From the NCBI RefSeq assembly GCF_014195635.1, contig NZ_JACICC010000004.1:1-64000 (forward strand): a stretch of 64,000 nucleotides of DNA, in the 5' to 3' direction. Both the position numbers and the translations under genes were made by a program. The notes beneath the pieces are model-generated. The model did no database searches. It was given only the letters and a program-made list of their open reading frames with translations, and had not been told where the DNA came from. Shown here piece after piece: positions 36,599 through 45,471 of this stretch. Position 1 is the stretch's first letter. Each line of letters opens with the position of its first letter. Source of the stretch: Pseudochelatococcus contaminans (GTDB taxonomy: Bacteria; Pseudomonadota; Alphaproteobacteria; Rhizobiales; Beijerinckiaceae).

Positions 36599-37435
36599 TC
36601 AGCCGATAGACCGGGCCGGCACGGAGGGTGACACAGCCGGCGCTTTCAGGAACCAGGGCAGCGTCAGCGCGAGAAAGGCGACATACACGATGACCTCGCC
36701 GACCGTGGGCGTTTCCTGATAGCCGAGGACGCCGGAGAGCACGCTGCCCAGTATGCTGTCGAGCGGCAGCACGTGGCTGGCGTCGAAAACAACGGTTTGC
36801 AGGCTGTTCCAGAGCCCGGCCTCGTGAAGTGCGCGTAGCGAGCCCGCAAGGATGCCAGCGGCCACGAAAAGAATGAAGACGCCGGTCCAGCGGAAAAAGC
36901 GGCGCAGATCCAGCCGCACGCCGCCAACATAGATGCCGTACCCAAGCAATGCGGCGACCAGCAGACCCAGCAGCGCGCCCACAGGCACGGCTAGCCCTTC
37001 GCTTTGCTGGAAGATGGCGAGCAGGAAGAACAACGACTCCAGCCCCTCGCGCGCCACGGCGAAGAACACCATACCGATCAGCGCCAGCGCGGTGTTTCCC
37101 TGTCCCGAAAAGGCCGCGTCGATATCCTGATGCAGCCCGCTCTTGACCGAGCGCGCCACCTTGCGCATCCAGAACACCATGGACGTCAACACGATTACGG
37201 CGACGAAGCCAATGATCGCCTCGAACAGTTCCTGCGTCTTCTGCGGATATCCGGATGCCAGCGTCTGCACAGCCGCGCCGACGAACAACGTCAGCGCAAG
37301 CGCAAGCAGAATGCCGATCCAGACGGCGGGCAACCATCCGGCACGGCCCGTCTGCTTGAGGTAGCTCGCAATAATCCCGACGATCAGAGCCGCTTCGAGC
37401 CCCTCGCGCAGCATGATCAGAAACGGCGCCAGCAT
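36599..37435 (-). CDS. efeU: EfeU/FTR1-family iron permease
   Basis: A 278-residue, seven-helix inner-membrane iron permease. Both REGLE iron-binding motifs are present: FLIMLREGLEAALIVG at the N-terminus and AVAREGLESLFFLL in the middle, as in yeast Ftr1 and E. coli EfeU. The ATG at 37435 is used; a TTG five codons earlier is possible. First gene of efeU-efeO-efeB-efeM on the minus strand, so the operon promoter lies in 37436-37840. I do not see a confident Fur, Irr or RirA box there. Confidence 0.94.
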   Translation of the reverse strand: MLAPFLIMLREGLEAALIVGIIASYLKQTGRAGWLPAVWIGILLALALTLFVGAAVQTLASGYPQKTQELFEAIIGFVAVIVLTSMVFWMRKVARSVKSGLHQDIDAAFSGQGNTALALIGMVFFAVAREGLESLFFLLAIFQQSEGLAVPVGALLGLLVAALLGYGIYVGGVRLDLRRFFRWTGVFILFVAAGILAGSLRALHEAGLWNSLQTVVFDASHVLPLDSILGSVLSGVLGYQETPTVGEVIVYVAFLALTLPWFLKAPAVSPSVPARSIG

Positions 37436-37840
37436 TGATCTACATTCCAAACTGTCTGTGATGCGGCATGCTGCCGGGAAAAGCGGCGAATACTTTGCCG
37501 GATCCTGTGGGCCAAACAGTCAAGTGCTCTTGTCAGTCAAGCGCCCTTGGCACGAAGGGCACACCGACCCGCAAGGAATGATTCATTCTCCATGACAGTG
37601 CCGTTGAATTCATTGATACAAAATAACATTGTAATTCGAATACTTATAATCTGATGCCGATTGTTTATGGTTGGTATCCATTATTTGCAGTTCACATCAA
37701 TCATACGCTGGATAAATGATGTATTATAAGGCAGGCAAGCGCGTTTTTGACGAATATTAGCAAATTGATATTCGCCGGCTTATTTGTTTGGACAGTATAC
37801 GGCGCGTTATCCTGCGTCCGTCGATGCGAGAGGCTCACCC
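37436..37840. other. Divergent intergenic region, efeU / DUF488
   Basis: About 400 bases, distinctly A+T-rich from 37600 to 37790. No gene is visible. It should hold the efe operon promoter (minus) and the DUF488 promoter (plus). The clearest structure is the dyad at 37751-37774. Confidence 0.5.
37751..37774. promoter_or_regulatory. Inverted repeat CGAATAT-N10-ATATTCG
   Basis: A perfect 7-bp dyad with a 10-base A+T-rich centre, 67 bases before the DUF488 ATG and about 315 bases before efeU. It has the size of an operator for a dimeric regulator, but neither adjoining gene is a regulator. Confidence 0.4.
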
Positions 37841-38209
37841 ATGACTGACAGCGCCATCCGGTTGAAGCGCATTTACGATCCGGCATCCCCGGACGACGGC
37901 GCGCGTATTCTCGTGGATCGCCTGTGGCCGCGCGGTATTCGAAAGGATGATGCGGCCTTGACGCTCTGGCTGAAGAATATCGCCCCGAGCACTGATCTGC
38001 GACATTGGTTCAACCACGACCCCGCGCTGTGGGAGGAGTTTTGCCGCCGGTATCACGCAGAACTTTCCACAAGCGGGGAGGCGGTCCATACCCTTCGCGA
38101 TTATCTGGCAAAGGGCCCGGTGACGCTTCTTTACGCCGCGCATGATACTGTGCACAATAACGCCGTCGCGCTCGCCGATTATCTGCGAAAAGCCCGGGAA
38201 GCAGACTGA
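37841..38209 (+). CDS. DUF488 family protein
   Basis: A 122-residue DUF488 protein, recognised by IRLKRIYDPASPDDGARILV, DRLWPRGIRKD and LLYAAHDTVHNNAVAL. No signal peptide or membrane segment. The molecular function of DUF488 is not established; members are often near stress or iron genes. The ATG at 37841 gives the normal family N-terminus. It is followed by a DEAD-box helicase gene 145 bases downstream and is probably a separate unit. Confidence 0.9.
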   Translation: MTDSAIRLKRIYDPASPDDGARILVDRLWPRGIRKDDAALTLWLKNIAPSTDLRHWFNHDPALWEEFCRRYHAELSTSGEAVHTLRDYLAKGPVTLLYAAHDTVHNNAVALADYLRKAREAD

Positions 38210-38354
38210 TCGCGCCGTGTGCGGTGGATTATGACGAAATGGAATGCGGTTGGTCTCTTGCGCCGCCGCGGCGACACGCCTATCGTGCGGCAATAGTGGA
38301 CAATATCGCCTTGTTGCCGCTGATCTGAGTCGCGGAACACACAAGCAAGAGAGA

Positions 38355-40112
38355 ATGACTTTTAATAACCTTCCCCCGCTTCTTTCAGAAGCGCTAGCGA
38401 CGCGCGGCTACACTGCGCCTACCCCGGTGCAGGCTGCTGTACTTGAAGCCAATGCCGAGGGGCGCGATCTTATCGTTTCCGCCCAGACAGGCTCTGGCAA
38501 AACCGTGGCTTTCGGCCTCGCCATCGCTGGCGATCTGCTGGATGAAGACAGCAAGGCGTTGCAGGCCGCGACGCCGCTTGCGCTCGTCATCGCGCCAACG
38601 CGCGAACTGGCTTTGCAGGTCAGCCGCGAGCTGGAGTGGCTTTACAGCGCGACCGGCGCGCGCGTGGCCACCTGCGTCGGCGGCATGAATCCGTCTCTTG
38701 AGAGGCGGGCCCTGTCGCAGGGCGCACAGATCGTTGTCGGCACGCCCGGCCGCCTGCGCGACCATCTGGAGCGCGGCGCGCTGGACCTTCACGGCCTCGC
38801 CACCGTCATCCTCGACGAAGCCGACGAAATGCTCGACATGGGCTTTCGCGAGGATCTGACCGAGTTGCTGGACGCGACGCCGGAAACGCGGCGCACGCTG
38901 CTGTTCTCGGCAACGATGCCCAAGCCGATCATCGCGCTCGCGCGCCGCTATCAGCGCGATGCGTTGCGCATTTCGACGCTTGAGGAAAACCACGGCCACG
39001 GCGACATCAGCTATCAGGCGATGGCGGTTGCGCCTTCCGATATCGATCATGCGGTCGTCAATCTGCTGCGTTTTCACGAGGCGGAAACGGCCATGCTGTT
39101 CTGCGCGACGCGTGAGAACGTGCGGCGTCTGAACGCCAGCCTCACCGAGCGTGGTTTCGCCACGGTGGCGCTCTCCGGCGAGCACACCCAGAGCGAACGC
39201 AATCAGGCGCTTCAGGCGCTGCGTGACCGGCGCGCACGGGTCTGCGTCGCCACCGACGTTGCCGCGCGCGGCATCGATCTGCCCAGCCTCTCGCTCGTCA
39301 TCCACGTCGAGATACCGCGCGATGCTGAAGTGTTGCAGCATCGCTCCGGGCGCACGGGCCGGGCCGGCAAGAAGGGCACTGCGATCCTGCTCGTGCCCTA
39401 TACGCGTCGCCGGCGCGTTGAATCTATGCTGAGGGGCGCACGTATCGATGCGGAATGGGTGACGCCGCCCTCCGCGGAAGAGATCCGCCGCGCCGATAGC
39501 GAGAGGCTGATTGCCCGTCTGCTCGCGCCGGTTGAAGTCAGTGATGACGATCGCCCGCTGGTGGATAAGCTGCTGGCGGAGCGCAGTCCTGAGGAAATCG
39601 CCGCCGCGCTGGTCCACGTCCACCGTGCGACGCTGCCGGAGCCGGAAGAGTTGCTGGCGGATAACAAGGCGCCCGCACCGCAGCGCGCCGCTCGCTCGGA
39701 CTTCGAGGACGGGGTGTGGTTCCGGCTGAACATCGGCCGCCGCCAGAACGCCGATCCCCGCTGGATATTGCCCTTGCTCTGCCGGCACGGCAATGTCAGC
39801 CGCAGCGAGATTGGCGCGATCCGCATTACCGAAAACGAGACGGTTTTCGAGGTGCGGCAATCCGTGGCTGCTCGCTTCCTGACGAAGTTCCGCAAGAAGG
39901 CCGAAGAGGACGAGGGCGTCGAGATCGCTCCCGTGGATGGCCCGCCCCGTGCCGCGTCTCGGCCTGCTCGTGCAAGGCCGGATAAGGCTGGCGGACATAA
40001 GGCAGGTCCGCGCCCGCCAAGGCCGGATAAAGCCCGCAAGCCGGCAGCGCCAGGCTCTCGCAAGCCCAGCGGCAAGGCAGGACCACGCAAAAAGCCTGAC
40101 CGCCAGCGGTAA
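38355..40112 (+). CDS. DEAD-box RNA helicase with DbpA-type C-terminal domain
   Basis: A 585-residue DEAD-box helicase. All core motifs are seen: AQTGSGKT (I), APTRELALQV (Ia), GTPGRLRDH (Ib), DEADEMLDMGF (II), SATMP (III) and HRSGRTGRAGKKG (VI). A DbpA-like RNA-binding domain follows (about 455-530, DGVWFRLNIGRRQNADPRW), then a basic Lys/Pro/Arg-rich low-complexity tail of about 60 residues. Likely role: remodelling rRNA or structured mRNA, including cold adaptation. AGAGAG precedes the ATG. The stop codon shares its last base with the next start (TAATG). Confidence 0.93.
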   Translation: MTFNNLPPLLSEALATRGYTAPTPVQAAVLEANAEGRDLIVSAQTGSGKTVAFGLAIAGDLLDEDSKALQAATPLALVIAPTRELALQVSRELEWLYSATGARVATCVGGMNPSLERRALSQGAQIVVGTPGRLRDHLERGALDLHGLATVILDEADEMLDMGFREDLTELLDATPETRRTLLFSATMPKPIIALARRYQRDALRISTLEENHGHGDISYQAMAVAPSDIDHAVVNLLRFHEAETAMLFCATRENVRRLNASLTERGFATVALSGEHTQSERNQALQALRDRRARVCVATDVAARGIDLPSLSLVIHVEIPRDAEVLQHRSGRTGRAGKKGTAILLVPYTRRRRVESMLRGARIDAEWVTPPSAEEIRRADSERLIARLLAPVEVSDDDRPLVDKLLAERSPEEIAAALVHVHRATLPEPEELLADNKAPAPQRAARSDFEDGVWFRLNIGRRQNADPRWILPLLCRHGNVSRSEIGAIRITENETVFEVRQSVAARFLTKFRKKAEEDEGVEIAPVDGPPRAASRPARARPDKAGGHKAGPRPPRPDKARKPAAPGSRKPSGKAGPRKKPDRQR

Positions 40113-40564
40113 TGAACATTCTCGTCGATGCCGATGCCTGCCCCGTGAAGGAGGAGATCTACAAGGTCGCCTTCCGTCACGCGGTGCCGGTGACCATCGT
40201 GAGCAACAGCCCCATGCGCGTCCCCGCGCATGATTTGGTCAACAGCGTGGTTGTCGGCGCCGCCTTCGATGCGGCAGACGACTGGATTGCCAGCCACGCG
40301 GACGCAACCACGATATGCGTGACGGCAGATATCCTGCTCGCAGATCGCTGTCTGAAGGCCGGTGCGACGGTGATCGCACCGAATGGCAAGCCCTTCACCG
40401 ATAATTCCATCGGCAGCGCAATCGCGGTGAGAGCTATCATGGCTGATTTGCGCGCCAACGGGGATGCCATCGGCGGCCCGGCTCCGTTCAGCAAGAGCGA
40501 CCGTTCGCGCTTCCTCTCGGCGCTCGACGAGGCGCTTGTCCGGTTGCGGCGAAAAGGGGCTTGA
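40112..40564 (+). CDS. YaiI/YqxD family protein (UPF0178)
   Basis: A 150-residue protein of the YaiI/YqxD (DUF188) family, with the family N-terminus MNILVDADACPVKEEIYKVA and the internal TADILLADRCLKAGA. The conserved aspartates (DADACP, TADILLADR) resemble a PIN/NYN-type metal-dependent nuclease fold; that is family-level inference. Its start overlaps the helicase stop by one base, so the two are co-translated, suggesting an RNA-related role. Confidence 0.92.
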   Translation: MNILVDADACPVKEEIYKVAFRHAVPVTIVSNSPMRVPAHDLVNSVVVGAAFDAADDWIASHADATTICVTADILLADRCLKAGATVIAPNGKPFTDNSIGSAIAVRAIMADLRANGDAIGGPAPFSKSDRSRFLSALDEALVRLRRKGA

Positions 40565-40736
40565 TAACGGCCTTTGTCCCAAACACGCATTCCATCATAG
40601 CCCAAAATAATATACGCGCAGAGGGCGCGCCAGACATCAGGCCGTAATCACTCATCTGGCAATTCTGGTTGCGAATCTCTATCGTCGGCGGTCTGGCCAT
40701 CGAGGCCGGAACCTCGGTATTCTTGCGGACATTTCA

Positions 40737-42053
40737 ATGCGTTCGGCGCTCGTTCCCATCATTTCCCTGCTGATGTCCACGTTCTTCATGATGGTGGGGG
40801 CAGGGCTTGCCAGTATCGTCCTGCCGGTGCGCGGCGCCATGGAGGGGTGGCCGATCTACATGATCGGCCTGCTCGGCACCGGCTATGCTTTGGCCTTCAC
40901 CGCCGGTTGCCTTATTGCGCCGCGTATTGTGAGGCGAGCGGGACATGTGCGCGCGTTCGCGTCGCTCGCCGCGCTGCTCGCGATTGCGGCGCTGTTGCAC
41001 GGGCTGATCGTGCATCCGGTGTTCTGGATTCTGGTGCGTGGTGTCAGCGGATTTGCGCTGGCCGGGGCCTTCATGGTGATCGAAAGCTGGCTGAACGAAC
41101 GCGTTACCAATGAAACGCGCGGGCTCGTTTTCTCCATCTACATGATTGCGTCGCTTGGGGCGATGATGACGGGGCAGTTCATCATGCCCCTGACGAATCC
41201 GGCGTTGACCATTCCCTTCATGCTGTGTGCGATCATGTTTGCCGCCGCGGTTATTCCCACGGCGATGTCCCGCCAGCAGCATCCCAAGCCGCTGACTGAG
41301 GTGCGGCTGGATCTTCCAGATCTTTTCAGAACCTCACCCGCTGCTGCCGTCGGCGTCATTCTGGGCGGCGTCATGGAAGGCTCCTGGAATAATATGGCGC
41401 CGGTGTTCGGCAAGGAGATCGGTTTCAGCACCACCCAGATCGCCACTTTGCTCGTCGTGACGATGGCAGGCGCGATTGTTTTTCAGTATCCGCTGGGACG
41501 CCTGTCGGATCGTATTGACCGCCGCCTCGTGATGTCCGGCGCTGGCGCGCTGTGCTGTGGCATCGCCGCGGTGGCGGAGTTGTTGTCGCCCACAGATGCC
41601 TCGACCATTTTCGTGCTGGCATTTCTGTTCGGCGGGTTGGTCTATCCGGTCTATTCCATTGCCGTCGCCCATGCTAACGATCACGTCGATAGTGCCAGTT
41701 TCGTCAAGATATCGGGCGGCCTGCTCATTCTGTATGGCATCGGCACCATGTTCGGGCCTCTGCTCGCGGCGGGACTGATGGGATGGTTCGGCCCGCACGG
41801 CATTTTCCTTGTCTTTGGCGCTGGTAGTGCGTTGATGGCGATCTTCTCCCTGTTCCGGACTGTTCATGCCGCACCGGCACCGGAGGAAACGCAGGATGAA
41901 TTCGCGACGATGCCGCTGACGCCAACACAAAGATCGGCCCCTCTCGTTCTCGATCCACGCGCCGGAAACACAGACGACGACAGCGCGGAGCAGGCCGCTC
42001 AGCAAACCGACGATGAGCAGGGCCCAAGCGGGCAGGCGGGACCAGCGGGATGA
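40737..42053 (+). CDS. MFS transporter (YcaD-like)
   Basis: A 438-residue, 12-helix MFS protein. Typical segments are IGLLGTGYALAFTAGCLIAP, the central AFMVIESWLNERVTNETRG and LSDRIDRRLVMSGAGALCCG, a motif A copy in the second half. It resembles the YcaD-like group of putative exporters of unknown substrate. The C-terminal about 60 residues are hydrophilic and acidic (DDDSAEQAAQQTDDEQGPS). No regulator or enzyme gene is closely linked, so substrate cannot be proposed. Confidence 0.88.
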   Translation: MRSALVPIISLLMSTFFMMVGAGLASIVLPVRGAMEGWPIYMIGLLGTGYALAFTAGCLIAPRIVRRAGHVRAFASLAALLAIAALLHGLIVHPVFWILVRGVSGFALAGAFMVIESWLNERVTNETRGLVFSIYMIASLGAMMTGQFIMPLTNPALTIPFMLCAIMFAAAVIPTAMSRQQHPKPLTEVRLDLPDLFRTSPAAAVGVILGGVMEGSWNNMAPVFGKEIGFSTTQIATLLVVTMAGAIVFQYPLGRLSDRIDRRLVMSGAGALCCGIAAVAELLSPTDASTIFVLAFLFGGLVYPVYSIAVAHANDHVDSASFVKISGGLLILYGIGTMFGPLLAAGLMGWFGPHGIFLVFGAGSALMAIFSLFRTVHAAPAPEETQDEFATMPLTPTQRSAPLVLDPRAGNTDDDSAEQAAQQTDDEQGPSGQAGPAG

Positions 42054-42274
42054 ACAGCACAAGCCGGTGACGTCAGTTTGCGTCAAGCTCAAGTATAAAC
42101 ACTGTTCCGCAAAAGATAATACGGCCGAAATCGAGGCGATAAGCTTATCTGTACAGCCTGAAGAAGCAGGCACGATTAGCTAAAAAGGGGAACAATCCGG
42201 CGACCGGACTGTTACGGCAGCATAGACAATCCATGTTCAACCGAACAGGGAGGTCTGACCGAACAGGAGGTCGC

Positions 42275-43105
42275 ATGAGCGAATCCCATCCCGATCCCGT
42301 CGCCCTTCACGTCGACGATACCGGCGGCGACGGCCGTGCTGTTGTGCTTATTCACGGCTGGCCATTGTCCGGCGAAGCCTGGCATTTTCAGGTGCCGGCG
42401 CTGCAATATGTCGGATACCGCGTCATCACCTACGACCGCAGGGGCTTTGGCCGCTCCGGCAAGAACAGCACCCGCTACGACTATGACGTGCTGGCGGATG
42501 ACCTTGCCAGCATTCTGGAAGAGCATGACCTGAACGACGTCACGCTGGTCGGCTTTTCGATGGGGGGCGGTGAAGTCGCCCGCTACATCGCCCGCCACGG
42601 TGAAAAGCGTGTGCGCAGCGTGGTGTTTGCAGGCGCTGTCACCCCCTACATGCTGAAAACGGAGGATAACCCGGAAGGGCCTCTGTCCGAGGAAGATGCG
42701 AAGGCGATGGAGCAATCCTTGCGCCGGGACCGCGATGCTTTCTTCGATGATTTCACGACAAAGTTCTTCAGCTCCGAAAAAGGCATTCAGGTCGAGGAAA
42801 GCGCCCGCCAGCAGGCGATCGACCTCTGCAAGCAGGCTGACCAGACCGCGGCGCTGGCATGCATGAAATCCTTCGGCACAACGGATTTCCGCGAAGACCT
42901 GACAAAAATATCGGTGCCGACACTGGTGCTGCATGGCGGTGAGGATCTCATCGTCCCCATCGAAGGGTCTGGCGCGCGCACCCACGACGCCATCGCGGGT
43001 AGTGAACTTGTCACCGTTCCGGGTGCGCCGCACGGCTTCAACGTCAGCCACGCGGATGACTTCAACGAAACGCTGCTGGCGTTTCTGGACAAACACGGGA
43101 GCTAA
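42275..43105 (+). CDS. Alpha/beta hydrolase (non-heme chloroperoxidase-like)
   Basis: A 276-residue alpha/beta hydrolase. The oxyanion HGWP motif (VVLIHGWPLSG), the nucleophile elbow GFSMGGGE and the C-terminal catalytic histidine in PGAPHGFNVSH are all present; the acid is in HGGEDLIVP. It is most like the esterase/perhydrolase group once called cofactor-free haloperoxidases. A perfect AGGAGG (42265-42270) fixes the ATG at 42275. It lies 2 bases before a DJ-1/PfpI gene, so the two form an operon, perhaps for oxidative or electrophile stress. Confidence 0.92.
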   Translation: MSESHPDPVALHVDDTGGDGRAVVLIHGWPLSGEAWHFQVPALQYVGYRVITYDRRGFGRSGKNSTRYDYDVLADDLASILEEHDLNDVTLVGFSMGGGEVARYIARHGEKRVRSVVFAGAVTPYMLKTEDNPEGPLSEEDAKAMEQSLRRDRDAFFDDFTTKFFSSEKGIQVEESARQQAIDLCKQADQTAALACMKSFGTTDFREDLTKISVPTLVLHGGEDLIVPIEGSGARTHDAIAGSELVTVPGAPHGFNVSHADDFNETLLAFLDKHGS

Positions 43106-43107
43106 TC

Positions 43108-43677
43108 ATGAAACTTGATGGAAAGAAGGTCGCAATTCTGATCGCGCCGCGCGGCAGTGAGGACTCAGAGTTCGCAAAGCCGAAAGAGGCGCTGGAAAAG
43201 GCCGGTGCGCACGTCACTGTCGTCGGGCTGGAAAAAGGCAAGGCCAAGACGGTGAAGAACGATATCGACCCTGCGGCCGAGTATGATGTCGACCAGACGG
43301 TCGAAGCCGTATCCGCCGAGGACTTCGACGCCGTGGTTATCCCCGGCGGCACCGTTGGCGCGGATAAGCTGCGCGGCGATGAAAAGACGGTTGCTTTCGT
43401 GCGCGACTTCTTCGAGCAGGGCAAGCCTGTTGCCGCGATTTGCCATGGCCCCTGGGTGCTCGCCGAGGCGGATGTCATCGAAGGCCGCGAACTGACCTCG
43501 TTCAAGAGCCTGCGCACGGATCTCATCAATGCCGGCGCCGATTGGGTGGATGAGGAAGTTGTCGTGGACCAGGGCCTCGTCACCAGCCGCACCCCTGACG
43601 ATCTGCCCGCTTTCATCGACAAGATCATCGAGGAAGTGGCTGAAGGCGAACATCCCGGACAGTCAGCAAGCGTTTGA
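43108..43677 (+). CDS. DJ-1/PfpI family protein
   Basis: A 189-residue DJ-1/PfpI superfamily protein (type 1 glutamine amidotransferase-like). The nucleophilic cysteine elbow is AAICHGPWVLAEA, with VVIPGGTVGADKLR before it. Members act as glyoxalases/deglycases, chaperones or proteases of the PfpI type. Its position directly after a hydrolase gene suggests joint stress induction. A strong terminator at 43726 follows. Confidence 0.93.
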   Translation: MKLDGKKVAILIAPRGSEDSEFAKPKEALEKAGAHVTVVGLEKGKAKTVKNDIDPAAEYDVDQTVEAVSAEDFDAVVIPGGTVGADKLRGDEKTVAFVRDFFEQGKPVAAICHGPWVLAEADVIEGRELTSFKSLRTDLINAGADWVDEEVVVDQGLVTSRTPDDLPAFIDKIIEEVAEGEHPGQSASV

Positions 43678-43725
43678 CGCGGGATTGCGCGTCATTGCGA
43701 TTGTATCTGTCTTCGTTGAAATCAT

Positions 43726-43754
43726 ACGCACACGCAGGCCGCGTGTGCGTTTTT
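43726..43754 (+). terminator. Terminator after the DJ-1/PfpI gene
   Basis: A perfect 10-bp stem, ACGCACACGC (43726-43735) and GCGTGTGCGT (43741-43750), 5-base loop, followed by TTTT. It ends the hydrolase-PfpI operon. Confidence 0.9.
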
Positions 43755-43812
43755 CATTTTCTGCCGTGATCGGAACGAGCGCTCTAAACTCTATATTTGA
43801 GCGCAAACTGCG

Positions 43813-44037
43813 TTAATGAGCCGCTGCCGCTACGGCATCGTCCGTCACGTGACGCAGCACAGCGCCACTTTCGATGATTTTGACCTGATCCAGATCATTG
43901 TCGGCAACAGCGATGCAGATCTGGCCGCTATCGGTCTTCAACGTTCTGGTGCTTCCATCGAAAGACTCGATGACGATCCGGACTTTATTCTGCTCGTCGA
44001 TATAGAGGTGGGTGTTTGATTTTGCGTCAGAGTGCAT
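43813..44037 (-). CDS. Small hypothetical protein, 74 residues
   Basis: An open frame starting ATG at 44037: MHSDAKSNTHLYIDEQNKVR, then a beta-rich pattern (RIVIESFDGSTRTLKTDSGQ, ICIAVADNDLDQVKIIESG). I do not recognise a family. It stands alone between two terminators with an A+T-rich upstream region that could hold its promoter; the ribosome-binding site is weak (GCGGGA). No signal peptide. A real small gene is more likely than not, but unproven. Confidence 0.55.
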   Translation of the reverse strand: MHSDAKSNTHLYIDEQNKVRIVIESFDGSTRTLKTDSGQICIAVADNDLDQVKIIESGAVLRHVTDDAVAAAAH

Positions 44038-44216
44038 ATCGAAATCCCGCCAGTGTGAGAAATTAACAAATCATGACAATTTGTAGCCGTTTTGTCCATC
44101 ACGATTTACAATCAAATGCAAGCAACGTATTTATATGTTTTCGTCATTTTACTCATCCGCTTTATAAATCAATATGATGTAATCATTCCGCACGGAATTG
44201 AAGGAATATTTCTGCC

Positions 44217-44252
44217 AAAAAAACACCCCCGCCTTTATTGAGCGGGGGTGTT
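44217..44252 (-). terminator. Terminator of the GshB-like/DUF1704 operon
   Basis: On the minus strand the stem AACACCCCCGC/GCGGGGGTGTT (44242-44252 with 44222-44232, 9-base loop) is followed by a seven-T run (complement of 44217-44223). It sits 36 bases beyond the ATP-grasp gene stop. Confidence 0.92.
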
Positions 44253-44288
44253 ATTTCAAGCCGGCGCAGAAATACAAGCTATCAATCG

Positions 44289-45335
44289 TCAAAGCGTTGC
44301 CAACTGCCGATTATCGATGCGCTCTTGCGACTCCGTCTGTAGCAGCACTTTTTTCTCAACAGACTTGATGATATGGCCGCTGAAATCGACGCCGCTCTGC
44401 TCGCGTATGTTCCAGAGGCCGCCGGGCGTGAACACGTTGACCTCCAGTATCTTGTCACCGACGATATCGATGCCGACCAGAAACATGCCGTCCATGACCA
44501 GCTTGGGACGGACATGCTCCGCTAGTGACAGAATTTCGTCGGTAATGACCGCCGGCTCCGCCGTGCCTTTGGCATGGATGTTGGAGCGCAGATCTCCCTT
44601 GGCGGGAACCCGGCGCATAGCGGCATAGGTATCGCCCTGTTTCAGCGGCTTGCCGTCCAGCAGGAAAAGCCGGATATCGCCCTCGCGGGCTTCGGCAATA
44701 TAGGGCTGCGCGATCAAATAGCCCTCCACGCTGAGGGCCTCGACGATCTGGTTGAGATTGGCCTCCGAGATGGAGTTAATCTTGAAAACGTTCTTGCCGC
44801 CGGAACCCTGCAAAGGTTTCAGGATGACACCTTTCCGGTGTTTCTCGACAAAGCGGCGCACTTCATCGATGTTGCGCGATATCAGCGCCGGAGGACGCAC
44901 GATCTCCGGAAAATTTTCGAAATAAAGCTTGTTCTGGGCCAGCGCCAACCCTTCCGGGTCGTTCAGCACAATAACACCTCGCTGCGCGGCGAGGCGGCCG
45001 AACAGGATGCCTGCATAGGCTGCCCAAGGCCGTGTTACGAGGTCCAACGAGGGGTCGTTACGCAGCAACAGGGCATCGATCTCGGTGACGTCGATGGTGC
45101 GGCTTTCCAGTGCTTTGTCCTGCAAGGCTGCGTGAAACGTTTCCGGTTTCTTGTATTTCGTTGCCGGCAGAACCTTGACGTGAACGGCAAGTTTACCATT
45201 AGCCAGCAATGAAAAGTCACCGGGTGTGACGTATACAACCTCATGATCCCGGTTGAGCGCCGCCATGGCCAACAGGGATGTGGCGAAGCGCGGGCCTTCC
45301 CCTGCGATAGAGTTGACGAAAAACGCAATGCGCAT
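44289..45335 (-). CDS. GshB-like ATP-grasp ligase
   Basis: A 348-residue ATP-grasp protein resembling glutathione synthetase. The N-terminus MRIAFFVNSIAGEGPRFAT, the glycine-rich loop KPLQGSGGKNVFKI and the metal-site segment ILEVNVFTPGGLWNI match the GshB fold. GGAGAC precedes the ATG at 45335. It is linked to a DUF1704 gene and an N-formylglutamate amidohydrolase gene, not to gshA, so I expect a paralogue with another substrate while the true gshB is elsewhere. The reaction should join an amino-acid or peptide carboxylate to an amine using ATP; the partners suggest glutamyl or acyl-glutamyl compounds. Confidence 0.85.
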   Translation of the reverse strand: MRIAFFVNSIAGEGPRFATSLLAMAALNRDHEVVYVTPGDFSLLANGKLAVHVKVLPATKYKKPETFHAALQDKALESRTIDVTEIDALLLRNDPSLDLVTRPWAAYAGILFGRLAAQRGVIVLNDPEGLALAQNKLYFENFPEIVRPPALISRNIDEVRRFVEKHRKGVILKPLQGSGGKNVFKINSISEANLNQIVEALSVEGYLIAQPYIAEAREGDIRLFLLDGKPLKQGDTYAAMRRVPAKGDLRSNIHAKGTAEPAVITDEILSLAEHVRPKLVMDGMFLVGIDIVGDKILEVNVFTPGGLWNIREQSGVDFSGHIIKSVEKKVLLQTESQERIDNRQLATL

Positions 45336-45471
45336 TGGCGTCTCCTTCCAGAACGTCGGACGTGCTGACGAAATCAGAACGTGCGCTCCTTTTTTTGTTC
45401 TACGGTGACTTGAGTTCAGTGCAGTTTGCGTTCGGCTGCCGGTTTGCTCCGAACGCAAAATGCTTTGGGCG

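Noticed and set aside
38394-39998. A 534-codon minus-strand frame inside the DEAD-box helicase gene
   Set aside because: The sense frame has every helicase motif; the antisense translation is Arg/Gln-rich and domain-free.
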